This document shows positions 22,773-34,569 of a DNA stretch of 64,000 nt, one piece after another. Position 1 is the first letter of the stretch. Each line of letters starts with the position of its first letter. The position numbers and the translations under genes were made by a program. This stretch comes from Sordaria brevicollis (taxonomy: Eukaryota > Ascomycota > Sordariomycetes > Sordariales > Sordariaceae). The DNA is taken from NCBI GenBank assembly GCA_033439795.1, contig JAUTDP010000004.1, forward strand, positions 1,674,001 through 1,738,000, read 5' to 3'. The notes under the pieces were generated by a model, which saw only the letters and a list, made by a program, of their open reading frames with translations, was not told the DNA's origin and did no database searches.

Positions 22773-22872
22773 TGGTGGAGTTGTTGTGTTGTGAGCGTTC
22801 TGGAGCGTTATAGAGTTTGTGCGTTATAGGTAAAATTCCCGACTCTCGAAGGGATTAAGAGAGGAGGTTGGC
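22773..22872 (-). repeat. Right terminal inverted repeat
   Basis: This is the right 100-bp arm, the reverse complement of the left arm with scattered transitions. Outside it the sequence changes to GGATCTACTATATAG, which has no counterpart beyond the left arm. Confidence 0.8.
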
Positions 22873-23088
22873 TGGATCTACTATATAGCCACAACACCTA
22901 ACCGACGAGTATAGGGTTGAGCGAGTTATTAGGGAATGAGCAAGTACTCTGGCCACTCATCACTGCAATGTGAGTTGCCAAACACGGCATGTACAACCCC
23001 GTGACTACCAGAGTATGCAAATCAACCATAGCCGCATTACACAGACTCCAGGGTGCCATCTCAGCAACAGCCAATGTGAGGCAGTGAT

Positions 23089-23411
23089 CGTTCCCGGACT
23101 CAAGCGCCTGTGCAGTCTTGGCAGAGGTGTGTGTGCGTGCACACACAACACTTCTTGATTAAGAACGAAGTTATCCGGATTTGATTCGCTTGTATTTCCT
23201 CGATTTGATGGGATATTCAAAAACTAATGATAGATTCGGAATCACCGCTTTCAAGCCTATTATAATACTTATTCATGTCAAATTCGCATGAAGTTTGTTG
23301 ATTCGCATTTTTCGTTTCGAAGGTCGAAATGCCAAAAAGTTGTCGAAAAAGTTGTGTGTGCGCGCGCACACATCCGCCAAGACACTGCACAGGCGTTTGA
23401 GTCCGGGAACG
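23089..23411. repeat. 323-bp unit bounded by 61-bp inverted repeats
   Basis: The arm 23089-23149 is the near-perfect inverse of 23351-23411, both 61 bases. The outer edge of each arm reads CGTTCCCGGACTCAA and the inner edge is an alternating purine-pyrimidine palindrome; the right arm contains GTGTGTGCGCGCGCACACA. The 201-base interior is AT-richer and has no coding frame. No target duplication is evident. It could be a small MITE or a hairpin-forming structure. Confidence 0.65.
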
Positions 23412-26400
23412 CTTCCAGCCATCCCTTGGCCCAACCGGTCACTTACAATAAATTGGAGGGCGAGATGTGGCTCGCTGTTTAAAAAGAGTATTTGACTCTG
23501 TCCTTGACTAGCATGTTTTCATCTAAAAGGGAAAGCACGTTTATGGTCTCAAGATACAGGCAGTCCGCGGTACCATCACAAGGACCACAGACATTCGGAT
23601 CAAGTCTGATTCCAACCCCTGTCAACAAGCCTAAAGCATCATGTTATCCTCCATAATCTTCCGTTTGCTTCCTTAACTCGGCCACCTCCGACTTGCAAAA
23701 GTTTCCAGCGACGACTTCACGTTTCCGGTACAGAAACGATGAAAGCATCAGCAATTGGAGCAATTGTAAAAAAAAAATTACTACACAGCGGTCGTCCCAA
23801 GCTGTATTCGCTCGATTATATTAATAGCATAAAGTAGTGCTTTCGAATTCAATCACGGCGAAACTATCACATATTAGCGGTTGGTGTTTCTATGGAAGGC
23901 GAATTTCTGGACTCCATCACAATTGTACAGATGATTGAAAAAAAGAAAAAAGATGTGTGAACTTGAACGGACTTTTGAACGCGGCAATTCGCAACCGACT
24001 TGTCTAGAATTGGGCTTGAAAGTAGACCAACCTCGTCGGACCCGGTGACGCTGGTGGTAGCCTCGCTACCCTACGAAATAAATACTGTGCCCTACTTGCT
24101 GGAACCCCGGCGGAGACATCCGCCTGAAGTGGACTGCAACTATAAGACGGTAGAGGTAGTCTTGCTGTTGACGGGGCGGACTTTCCTGTTGGAAGACTCA
24201 AGCAAAGGTTCTCCATTCGGTGATGCCAGGCATTGAATTGACCTGAATATCACGTCTCAATCCTGCCACTCATTGATAACAGACTCACCACCAGCTCAAT
24301 CTCAATTCCAATAACCCTGCGGCGTCATTAGACTTTCCATGCTACGCACACACCTACAAATGCCTCATGTCGGTTACTATTTGTGCCCTACAACGACAGC
24401 AATCGCATATTTTATCATGTGGCACAGTCGGAAAGACCAGCCTCAACCCATCATGACCGATCCCTGTCATAAACTGGCCCCGAACCAACAGCAGCATGCA
24501 CGGGAGACAGAGCAAAGAGCGCATAGCAACGCAGTGGAACGGGTTGAGGCCACCGCAAGATCCTGTCGTGGTACGCAACACTCCGCTCGAGGGTTGAGGA
24601 AGCTGGACACACGAGTCAATCGACGGCACCGTCATGAGACACGCGAGATTGGATGGGCAGTCTTCTTCAGATTTCAACACAGCAAGTGGTCGTCCTTGTT
24701 TAGTCAAATGCGGCTGTCCTATGTGAATGGGAAGGCAAGATTGTTCGCGCATGGTCAGTTTGTTGACACAAGCCCGGCATCGGATCAAAGACGAGAATAA
24801 GGGGTCACCTTGCCAATACTGAAGGAGAAAATTGGTGACCCGATGACCAAGTATATCAAGACGGACATGCTCACCTTTCCGTTCAGGCTCAGAAGCAATT
24901 TCAGAGCATAAACCTTCTATTGCAACACACATTACGTAGCTACCCGCTCACAAGCTACCTACCTTACCCGCAGTTCCGGGGTAAAGTCGCCGCAGAAAGT
25001 AGGCTAAGCAGCAAAAAAACTGAAGATAGGGCGGCCAATCTCAACAAAGTTATACAGGTATCGGAATCCACTTGATAATTTTAACCTGCCTCATTCGCGC
25101 TCAACATGAGCAACTGTTCCTGCACAAGGCGTAAAGTCTTTTGCCAGATGTACAGCGTTGACTACAAGTACCCCATCTGCGCACAAGCATTTCCCGCGAG
25201 GACAATGTGGACGACGACGTTTTTGTGTCCGCGAGATTTCTCATTTATTCAGCTTCGTCGGGCCTGTCCTCCGCTTTGTACCGTACCAGCGCAACTGGCC
25301 TAAAGTCTGTAGGTGGAATGGTAAAAGCTTGTACGCCCGCTGGGTGAGTTGCCAGTACAACAAGTGTCGCGGACTCCATGTCCCTTCCTGGTGAACCGGT
25401 TGGAAAAGAAAAGCTTTGCGTACGTACACTACTTGTTCTTCTACAAACTCTTTTTTCTCCATTCCCTTCTTGTAGGTAATAGAGCGGCAACAGACTTCCT
25501 TGTCGGTAGGGTCCGATACAAAAATGAGACACGAAATATGTTCTATACAGTAGGTTAGACACTCAACAACCGATGTCCGGATCAGTGTGGCGTGGACATG
25601 GAACTTTGAGTTTATGACCTTTGACCCTTAGCCACGATTTCATCTGCGTCGGGAGGATCACTCCCCCTCTTGATCCTTTTTGTTGTTCAGCCTCAGGAAA
25701 AGCCTCCTCTCATAGAGGGTCCGTTTCTCCGCAAGAAGTCTCACTGGTAAACAGTATCGGGCGGGACCTCGCCACCGCCCATTCTAGGAAGTTGAAACAC
25801 GCCTCATCACCACGTTTACCGTTGTTTCTCGTTGCACTCGATGTTGATTAACATGAATTGAATGGTCTGGCTCAAGAAGCCGCGTGGCGGCGCCCCGTGT
25901 CTCATACGTCTCCAGCTCTCTATACCCTAACATACTTCGCCGCAGGTTTCAATACCATTGACCAATGGCTGTCGTAGGGCCACGAGTGTGTATGTACATA
26001 TATCGAACTCCGATGCAATACAGGCCAAAACCCCCGAGTCGCCGCCTCACTCGTGCAGACAACAAACATCTCGAAGATCTCACTTCACTGACGATGATAC
26101 CTCCAGTCTTTACTACCAATGTTGTAGTTGTCTGTACAGCGGAGTTGATACCCGGAACATCACCATGATCGAAGAAGTTCCATGTTTCAGTGTAAAGGTC
26201 CGGCCAATAACACGCAAGCAAGCGCTCACGCGGCTGAGCGGGTGAGCAAACTGACTACTAGAGCGGGAGATCTCCCGCGGCCGACGTTAATGATGTTGGT
26301 GGCGGGCATTGACGATATAAAAAGATATGGCCGGTGGTTGGCTAGTTGGTCGGTTGGTTGGCCAATTTCTCCTAGTACGAGCCAACTTCAATTGTCAATT

Positions 26401-29297
26401 GTGACCGACAAACACAGGGAAAAACTCATCGATTCCTCGAGGTACGTCCCCTCAAACATCATAGAATGTAGACACCGAGATCATTCACTGATTGACCGGC
26501 TGTGTGCTGTGGCAGTAGAAGATACACCATGATTTGGGCTGTTTAGGATGTTCCATCCGGGCAGCGTAACCGTAGGTAGTTCCAGCATCACACTGCACAA
26601 ACCTCAATGGTAAGGCGGATTTACTTTCCCGAAGTGTGCCGCTGTGTACCTAGACACTATTGGACCAAGGACTTGATCAAGGAGGAGGGGAGACTATCTT
26701 TACTTTCTTTACCAAAAGGGTGTCAAGTGCGCTCACATCTGAGTCGTCCATCTGCTGTGGCCAGAGGGTCCAAATTTTCCACTAAGGCGACTTTCCGCTT
26801 GATCCGATGGCAATGAACTAGGAGCACTAGCTTTGTGCACCATTCGATTTTTGAGAATTTGGTCATGCTGGGGTCGGTCAGGAGAATCTAGCGTGACACT
26901 TGAGATGGCGACGGGGCTTATTCACTACTATGCTGTAACTCCTTGGTCTTGGATTCGCCTTGTCAGTTCGCTGGTTTCTACCTATTATGAAGGTTGTTAA
27001 TGAGGCACAGCATCATCACAATGAAAACAAGATATATATTCCATTGCGGGTAATCAACCCCGAACCCCCACCAACCCACAAAATCATCACCGAACGAGAA
27101 CAAAGACCAACAATACTTACTTGGTCACTCACTACTCCCAAATAAAAACCCGGTTCACACATCATACCGACCAAGAGAGACATGGAGAGAAGTTCTTTGC
27201 ATTTTCTCTTTCTGTCTGACAACAGATACAGCTAGACGAAAACTTGCAAGACCTACATACTTCCATACATTACCATAGAATCTTCAGTGTGTGCCCTCCC
27301 CATGCCTCACCATAAACATCTGTGAATCCAGGGGAACAGACAAGACGCACTGAACCGAACCGAACCAAACCAGAAGAGACAAGACAAGAGAGGCACACCG
27401 AGGTCCCAAACAGGAAGCGCCACTAGACCATCAGATAGTCGTAGGGCATCATCATCAATTTGGAGTACTACCAGTGTCCCAAAAGCGTACAGGTATGAGC
27501 ACAGGTACTACGGAGAAATAGATTGATATGTGTTACGGTATAGTATGTCGGTCGTTGCTCGTCGGTGGTATCAGTACGGATGGCGATTGTCTAAGCCAGC
27601 CCAGGTCAGTTAGGTGCTGGTAGATGGAATGAGTCGTGATGTTTTACTGTAGAATGAGACTGGAGTGAACACACAGACAGAGAACACGACTTTCTGAGTT
27701 GCAGCAGGTAAAGAACAGAATAGAGGTAGACAAAGTGAGCCAGCAAGCAACAAGGTGACACATACCCATAAGAGAAGCCCCCATCGCCTGAGCGAGATAG
27801 ATGGATGTCTGAGGCGGGCGGATAACTACACACTTTTTTTCACTTACACCGCATGAGAGACAGAGACAAAGACACCATGACTAGCAGGCCGTGGTAGCAA
27901 AAAAAGCGGCTGGTTGCTGGTCCCGGTAGCCTAAACCCAGGATGCGGTGCGTGCGCGAGAGCGGCTTGTTGCAAGACTTGCCAGACACAAGTGAGGTCAG
28001 GCTGACTGAGGCGTGAGGCGACGGCGGGAAGATTTCCAGGTGTACCACACTTGCTAAGTGGGAAGTTTCAAGCCAAACTCCGTAGAAGGGTTAAAGTGAA
28101 GGGACTTGTCTTTGCCTCGTAATTGAGCTGCAACAACATCGAGGCGCCCGCCACGGGTCAAGAGCCGCCTCAGATTCAGATTCCCTCCGTTGGGGGTTAA
28201 TGCCTTCCCGTTCTGTCACAACATGTCTGAGAGCATAGAAGGAAGGAACACCGGGGGAGACTCATGCATGACTGACTTGAAGAGATTTTCCTGATGGAGC
28301 CCTGGCGAGAGGCGCACCTTCCCTGAGAACTCCTCACCGTGGGTGTTCAGGCAATCCTAGGTAGGTCTTGTTGGACACTCGTGCCTTCCTTCTTCAACAG
28401 TATGAAACTTCGACCCATTTTTTCGACCTGCAAAACTTGATGGGAATTGCCTCATCTCTTCGACAGACAGGGCAACCAAGATATATTTCCAGTTCAAGAT
28501 GGACGCTTCGCAAAACTCCACAGCCATACATACAGTCCACTCTGTTGATCCGGTTGCTGCTTCTACCCTGTGTCATTCTACCTCAAAATCTTGACTTGAT
28601 GTTATGCGTCCTCCCGCCAACATGCTTCCAAGACGAAGAAAATCACGTAGCCAACAGAATTGATCTCACATCAAAAACCTACACGGCTCACCGGCTCCGT
28701 CAGCCTCACGCCTACAACACCAACGAAAGCACGTCTGATGATATGGATTGATAATCGGAGTCATCTCACTCACAAACAAGTGTAGTCCGGGTCTCAGCTC
28801 ATCTCTCTCAAGGTACCGCCTCGAGACACCAAGTATACTCATGAAATCTCATGTACCGCAGTCGGCCGGCCTCTACCGACCAACATCATCCATCCCACAA
28901 GGCAGAACAACTCATTACCTACTTGTACCTTTACCCCTTCATCCCGCGCCAACAAGCTCATTTCGTTGTTTGTCCTCGTCCCCTCCGGTACATACAAACT
29001 TCTAGCTAGGTGAAGCAAAATAGAGAACCGTATGTAGGATGCGGTATTGCAACCGTCATTGATGTTCCTTATGCCGCATCCCATCCACACATTTCCTTCT
29101 TTCTCTAAGCCGCATACATACCTCCCTCCCCTTGCCGCCGCTTCCCGTCCCAGCAAGCAACAACAGAAAGCAACAGCATCATCTCGCTCGCCTCGCCGCG
29201 GAAAGCCGCATGGGCAAGCCAGCAAGCGTATCCCGATGGACGTCACATCACATATCCACTGCACTGCACTGCACTGCACCCAATTTACCACAATTTA
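23412..29297. other. Gene-free stretch
   Basis: Nearly 6 kb of ordinary-composition DNA. Open frames are short; the longest with an ATG is a 192-codon minus-strand frame (24354-24932), overlapped by a 153-codon frame on the other strand and lacking any recognised motif. A GGTT-rich patch lies at 26332-26365, and CACTG is repeated about four times near 29258-29278, just before the MITE. I see no RNA gene or conserved domain. Confidence 0.45.
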
Positions 29298-29504
29298 GGT
29301 AGTGTTTGTTTCCCCACGATTTGGCGTAAACCTTTCAGAAAATCCGTCTTGCTCGCCAACATCGAGAGAATTTGGTCCAATTCAGATTGATTCAGAGTTG
29401 CTAGGATGAACCGCAAGCTAGGACACATTGCCAGGTTATTTAGTTGAGGATTGAATGCCAAAATAATCTGTTTACGCCAAAATCGTGGGGAAACAAACAC
29501 TACC
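29298..29504. mobile_element. 207-bp Harbinger/Tourist-like MITE
   Basis: The ends are near-perfect terminal inverted repeats of ~35 bases, beginning GGTAGTGTTTGTTTCCCC on the left and its inverse on the right, with a one-base length difference. The element is flanked by TTA on both sides (29295-29297 and 29505-29507). A 3-bp TWA target duplication and a TIR of the GG...TGTTTG type are established hallmarks of PIF/Harbinger (Tourist) elements. The interior is non-coding, so it depends on a transposase elsewhere. Near-identical TIRs and no RIP signs suggest a recent or low-copy insertion too short for RIP. Confidence 0.78.
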
Positions 29505-30138
29505 TTACGCTCGGCGTTTCCCCTTTTTGCCTTCCAAGGGCCTGTGTTGTGTTGTGCTGTGTTGGTGTTGTGTGTCCGTCAGTGCTGCTGCGCTACTGAA
29601 TGTATTTGGATCTGCAAGGAGCCGAGAACGAAAGCGGGTGAGAAAAATGACATGTCAATAAAGCTATTGAAAGGAATATCGCCAACCGTTGCTTTGTGAT
29701 TTCATATCACAACCACAAGATGATGATTCGGACCAACACCAACATTGACCAACAAAAGTCGGACTGACTGGCTGGCTGATGGCTGACGAAAACAAGCAAG
29801 CAAGCACATCGAAACACAGCAAGAAGTGGGCACGGATGGATGGATGGGTGGATGTACGGAACAGGAGTGTATGGGAATAAGAGTAGTGAAATGCAGTGAA
29901 GCGATCAATTAACGCCGTGCGTCTCCTCTCTAGGTTTTATTCCACCGGCTGTGAATGATATTACAGCGGGTTATGAAGATTCTCTACCGTCCTTGTCGCT
30001 CACCAAATCACAGATATGCTTCGCTCTGCGTAACAGCATATGCTTAGCCATATACAAGACCGATACCATATACAGTGTACTGATATACTACCAATAATGA
30101 AGGCCGACCGCCCGGCTACCTCCAAATCCCCAGGATGT
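29505..30138. other. Intergenic / PRP4 3' flank
   Basis: No gene is seen. The part nearest 30138 is probably the 3' UTR of PRP4, which is transcribed leftward into this region. Confidence 0.4.
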
Positions 30139-33100
30139 CTAAGCTCTAGCATGACCCGCCGTCCGCTGCGCATGCGCGTGAGCGTGGCCATGTGAGAAGT
30201 GACTCGAGGCTGACGGACCCGCTGCCGTCGCCGCCGCCGCCTGTCCGAAGAAGGGATGCTTAAGGGCCTCCAATGGCGTGATCCTCTTGTCCGGATTGAG
30301 TGCCAGGCAGCGTTCAAGAAGGTCAATAAAGTGGTTGAGTTCCTTGGTCTCTGCATCGCTCATGCCGCTGGAGGCGGCCAGGAGACGGGCCCGCAGATCG
30401 CGGGTCGGCTTAACGGTGGCCAGGGTCTTGACGGTGGTCTGTAGCAAAAAAAAGGAGCAATAAAGTTAGTTTAATACTTGATTCGGATACGTGTATTTGG
30501 CAAATATCGTTGGAAGAAGAAAGGAAGTGAAGGGGGAGATGCGTGGCCGGAAAGTGGAGGTGTGAGGAAAGCGTGTCCAAGAAGCAAAGAGTAGCAGTCG
30601 TCTCCCGCGTGCCGCCGTCACAAGAAACAACGACAACGGGAAGGACTGCATCCTCTCCAGTTGGGATAGGGGAAGAAGCGCCACGATGTCCCGGAGTATG
30701 CAGGTGAGGTTACATGGCCAAGCGGTCAATGTCGAGGTGAGGCACAGCACAACGCCCACTGGGGATATCATCAAATCCTCTGTCCATCCCTTCTCTCATG
30801 CACGTCGGAAGATTGCTGAGCAAACCAACCACGCGGGATGTTGACATCGGATCTAGGATGCAAGCCGTGTGGCCTCACCATCCGCTCACATCACATCCTC
30901 AGGATGACCGAAGGCCGAAACCAACAAGCCATCAGGAAAGACAGGTATGAGGTGACACTCAAACAACACCGCAGAGAGAGACGAGAAACATAATGCCGGG
31001 CCGCAGACAAGCGCCATCTTAACTAACCGACCTCCGCATCCAGACAAAAAAAGAAGCGCGGAATGTCGGCCAAAAAGGCCGACCGGACGCCAGGGGCATC
31101 ATCCGTACACCCCTCCTCCATCAACAGAAGCGAATGTGGTTAATGTGGGAGTCGACGATCGGGGAGTATCATCTCATGGGCTGGTTGCAATGTGATTGCC
31201 CCCGTGCCAGTGCAGATGCAGGACGGAAGCGCTGAGGAAAATGAAAACAGACAAAAAGTAAAAAGAAGAACGTACCTTTCCAAGGACCTTGTCCCGCTCA
31301 ACACTGAGGAAGTTGCCCATGTCGTCCCAGTGCATGCCCCATAAGTCACCACGGCGGTACAACTTGGCGTTCAGTTTGCCGCGGATCTCCATGATGGTCT
31401 TCAACATCTGGTTGTTGCTGTCGCCCGTAAATAGAATCTTGCCGGTGTAGAGCTCATACAAGGTGCAACCAATGGACCACATGTCTACGGCGTAGTCATA
31501 TGGTATGCCTAGGATGACCTCGGGCGCGCGGTAGAATCGACTGACAAGATACGGCGTCACCTCCGTCGAAGCCGTGGCCGCGTCAGACCGGTCAATAGCC
31601 GTACCCAAATCACAGATCTTGAGGAGATTGCGTGCCTCGTTCACCTGGATCAGAATCAGCATACTGTCTCTTCAACGTAGCGTGTTCGAAGGGACTTACC
31701 AAAATATTGTCAGGCTTCAAATCAGCATGAATGATACTGCACTTGCGCATATGGGCAAGGGCAAGGAAGATCTGGTAAGCGTAGACACGCGTGGCCCGCA
31801 AGTTGATGCCAACGTTGTTTCCAAACTTCTTCAGCACCTCGCGGAGATTCATGCTCAGGTTCTCAAATACCATGCACAAATGACCCTTGTACTCAAAGGA
31901 TCGCTCAAACTTGACGATGTGCTTCTTGTCCTCCGGGTCGGCTTCATTCAGCTTCTGTAGAATGGCAATTTCGGTGAAACCACCCTTCCGCAAGGCGTCG
32001 TTGTTGCGCATGATCTTGATGGCTACCGTCTGCTGCGTCGTGAGATCCAAAGCGTGGGCGACTCCGGAGAACATACCACGACCGAGAGCCGTCGACAGCT
32101 GGTATCGTCCGTCCAACAGCTCACCGGGTCTGATCTTGTAGTACCCGTCCTTGTCGTCACCTTCAAGCTTACCGCCGCCGCCATTAGCCTGGCCATCGTT
32201 TCCAGCTTTCGCAGTCGCAGGAGCCACAAGTTTCTCTTCGTCGAAATCGTCTGCGAACATGTCGAAGTCGTCGTCATCGTCATCGCCCTTCTCAGGCTTC
32301 TTTTCCTCATCCTTTGGTTCTTCCTTAGCGGCATCTGCTTGAGCAGGATGTTTCGCTTCTCCATGCAAACCAACATGTCCGTGGCGCAATTCGTCACGAC
32401 GCTCGTCTTCCTTCATATCAGCTGTCGGGTCATAATCAGCGGCAGAGGGGCCATCAACTTCCAGTTTGTCGTTTGCGTTGGCTCTTGCAAGATCTTGCTC
32501 GGCCAGGAAGAAATTGAAAGTAGAAGGAGACATGGCGTCTGGCACCTGGGCGGGTGACTGGGTGGGCGAAGTAGTGACATTTGCTAAAGAGAGTCAGCAA
32601 CCGGAATAGACAAGGAAAAGGAGGGCCTGAAGACTTACTCGACTTGGGGCTGTTGGGCTCCGTCTTCTGTGGAGCGGGAGTATTGAAACGGCTCGACGAG
32701 GGGGTGGGTGATGGTTTATCACCTTGCAACGACTGAACACTGGGGCTTGCCGCACCTAAACCACGCTGAAGAGCAGCCTGTCTAGCCTTTCTGCGTCGTT
32801 CGATCTCGGCTTGGACACGGGCCTCCTCGTCCATTGCCTCCGATGGATCCCAGTCCATGTCGGGCTCGGGCTCCTTAGGTGCCTCCTGTTGACGTTTACT
32901 GTAAGCAATGTTAGCAAGATTTTTGACCGGAAATCCAGCAGACAACCGAATAACCTACCCGTCCTGCGAGATGGCAAGTTCCTTGACGCCGCGTTCAACC
33001 GGAGCATCCTGACCAGATTTAGCATTTTCCCTTGAAGAATAAGAAGCCGCCGTGTGACCATTTCCTTTTGACGCTTCCTGCCCACGCCTGTCGTCCTTGT

Positions 33101-33788
33101 CATCTTTGTACGTTCCTTCTGGTTGAAACGTAACGACACGGCCACGGTTGTCACGCCGTCCGCCGTTATTGTTATCGCGGCGGCCGCCTCTGGGAGATCT
33201 GCTTCGGTTGTTGCGAGCCCTCTTGACGGCATATGAATCGTAGTCGCGTTCGCGGTCGTAATCTAGTGGTTCGCGGTCACGACCACGGTCACGGTCACCT
33301 AAACGATCGGCGGATGGGCGAGTGGGAGGAGCAGCGTCCCGGGCCGAGCCGTACCGGTTACGAGCCGAAGATGACCAGTCGTCATTGTAGTTTGTCGAGC
33401 CACGCGAAGGCGGTCGGTCTAGGTCGCGGTACCGGCTACCACCCCTTTCATCATCGTAGTGGACGCGGAAGTGGCGGGGATCGCGGCGGTCCCGGTCTCG
33501 ATCTCGGTCATGGCGATCGTCGTCGCGCGGACGCTTGAAGCCCCGGGGCGAACGGGTTGGAGGGGGAGAGCGCGGCGACCTGCTGTGGCGACTAAAGGAG
33601 CCTTGGCGGGCGTGTCCAACTCTCGGTGACTGGCGATGGTGGTCAGGGAGCTTGGATGGTTCGGGAGTGCGCTCGAGTCTAGCTCTTGGTCTGCCGGTCC
33701 GGTCAATATCACCGTTCAACTTAGAGTGAGGCAGGGGAGTTGCCTCTGCGATTTCCCCTTCATCCGAGCTAACATCGGGAAATGCCAT
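30139..33788 (-). CDS. prp4: PRP4 pre-mRNA splicing kinase (880 aa)
   Basis: Five exons on the minus strand: 33788-32959, 32898-32639, 32583-31700, 31644-31276, 30438-30139. All junctions are GT-AG and the frame closes exactly at 881 codons. The N-terminal ~270 residues are rich in Arg, Ser and Asp (RD/RS-like repeats) after an acidic SSDEGEI start. The middle is acidic, with FDMFADDFDEEK. The C-terminal kinase domain carries GRGMFSGV (531-538), AIK lysine 553, the Prp4-typical catalytic variant HADLKPDN (aspartate 651), DLG (670-672) and TPYLVSRFYRAPEVILG. PRP4 kinases act in the nucleus on tri-snRNP proteins during spliceosome activation; this role is from the family. An in-frame open stretch extends to 34049 but begins with TTG and no ATG occurs before 33788, so that start is secure. 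Intron 4 is exceptionally long. Confidence 0.95.
30439..31275 (-). other. 837-nt fourth intron of PRP4
   Basis: The donor GTACGT follows the codons for VLGK and the acceptor CTACAG precedes TTVKTLATVKPT. Those peptide segments are contiguous in the family, so nothing coding is expected inside. The other three introns of this gene are 55, 55 and 60 nt. I found no clear snoRNA boxes, tRNA or ORF of merit inside. Confidence 0.85.
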
Positions 33789-34569
33789 TGTGTGCAAACC
33801 GACCGCTTGAATGTCAACGTCCGACTTTAGAGAACTAACGCGAGAATAGCCCGTCTGGTTGTGCCAGCTTGGTTTTGCCAAGCTGATGTTGAAGATTTGC
33901 GAGAACTGAACAAGAAGCAATTTCGCTGCTTGGCTGGCTGTTTTGGAGGAAATGGGCAGTTGGGAGAGAGTCAGCTTCTTGATCGCAAGCAGTGAAATTC
34001 GTGAGATGGAGAGCAGAGCCCGACCAATTTGAATTTGAAGTCTCGTCAAATCTACCGCCGAAAGTGGTAGAGGTAGCGTTGAAGATTGAGAATGGGAGAG
34101 TGTTGTAGGTGAGTTGGTTGAAGTGTGTCAGTTAAGGCCGAAGACGGTGCTGGATTGGAAGAGACCTTGTCAGTTTGGCAATGGATGATAATGACGGAAC
34201 GACGATGTTGCGGTTGCAATCCAAACTCACTGAAGGCAGTCGCGCTTCAAGGGGTTACGCAAAACCTTGCCGGATATCACACTAATATTTGACCCTATAA
34301 ATGCCGTGCGTAACTGCTAGGGCCCTATCATCTCCGAACTTCAGCCGCGCCACCGCCCAGTCGCAAGGGTGCCCTTTGCCGTTCTAGCCTTTCGTCTCGG
34401 CGGCCGCTTTCACCTGTTGATCGGTGGGGCACTTTGTCTTCCTCGCCTGAAGCCATTTCCCCAGATCGTCAAATCTTCTCTTTTTTTTGCTGTCGCAAAG
34501 ACTTCAAACTTTCACCAGACACCATCTTTTTCTTCTTTTTGCTTCCTATACCAACCGAAAACCGACAAA
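33789..34569. promoter_or_regulatory. Shared divergent promoter of PRP4 and TMA7
   Basis: The 781 bases separate two oppositely transcribed housekeeping genes. On the PRP4 side no ATG occurs for 540 bases (to 34328); on the TMA7 side none occurs from 34304 to 34569. The leaders therefore appear to meet near 34.3 kb, where a TATAAA lies. The TMA7 side is pyrimidine-rich, common in strongly expressed ribosome-related fungal genes. Confidence 0.55.
34296..34301 (+). promoter_or_regulatory. Candidate TATA box for TMA7
   Basis: TATAAA lies 269 bases before the TMA7 start codon. The only upstream ATG overlaps it and would lie outside the transcript, so the leader would be free of upstream starts. 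Position and context are suggestive only. Confidence 0.4.

Larger units (their letters stand above)
21604..22872. mobile_element. RIP-damaged class II transposon with 100-bp TIRs
   Basis: The 100 bases at 21604-21703 are the inverted, gap-free counterpart of 22773-22872, differing mainly by transitions. Both start GCCAACCTCCTCTC at the outer edge and share GAGAGTCGGGA and CAACAACTCCACCA. Between them is AT-rich DNA, depleted in CA/TG, in which a plus-strand frame from about 21780 can be followed through stops. It shows a helix-turn-helix-like segment (ASEFFNVSEVIIKKYV) and a LIKEEDKAF segment, reminiscent of the N-terminal DNA-binding half of pogo/Tc5-like transposases. At 1269 bp no DDE catalytic region is evident, so this is a non-autonomous or deleted copy. 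No clear target-site duplication is seen at the ends I chose; the true ends may differ by a few bases. Confidence 0.75.

Noticed and set aside
24354..24932. 192-codon minus-strand ATG frame
   Set aside because: The opposite strand is also open for 153 codons; composition is not protein-like enough to support a gene.
30439..31275. Possible C/D snoRNA in the long PRP4 intron
   Set aside because: A TTGATGA-like string occurs but no matching D box or terminal stem at the right spacing.
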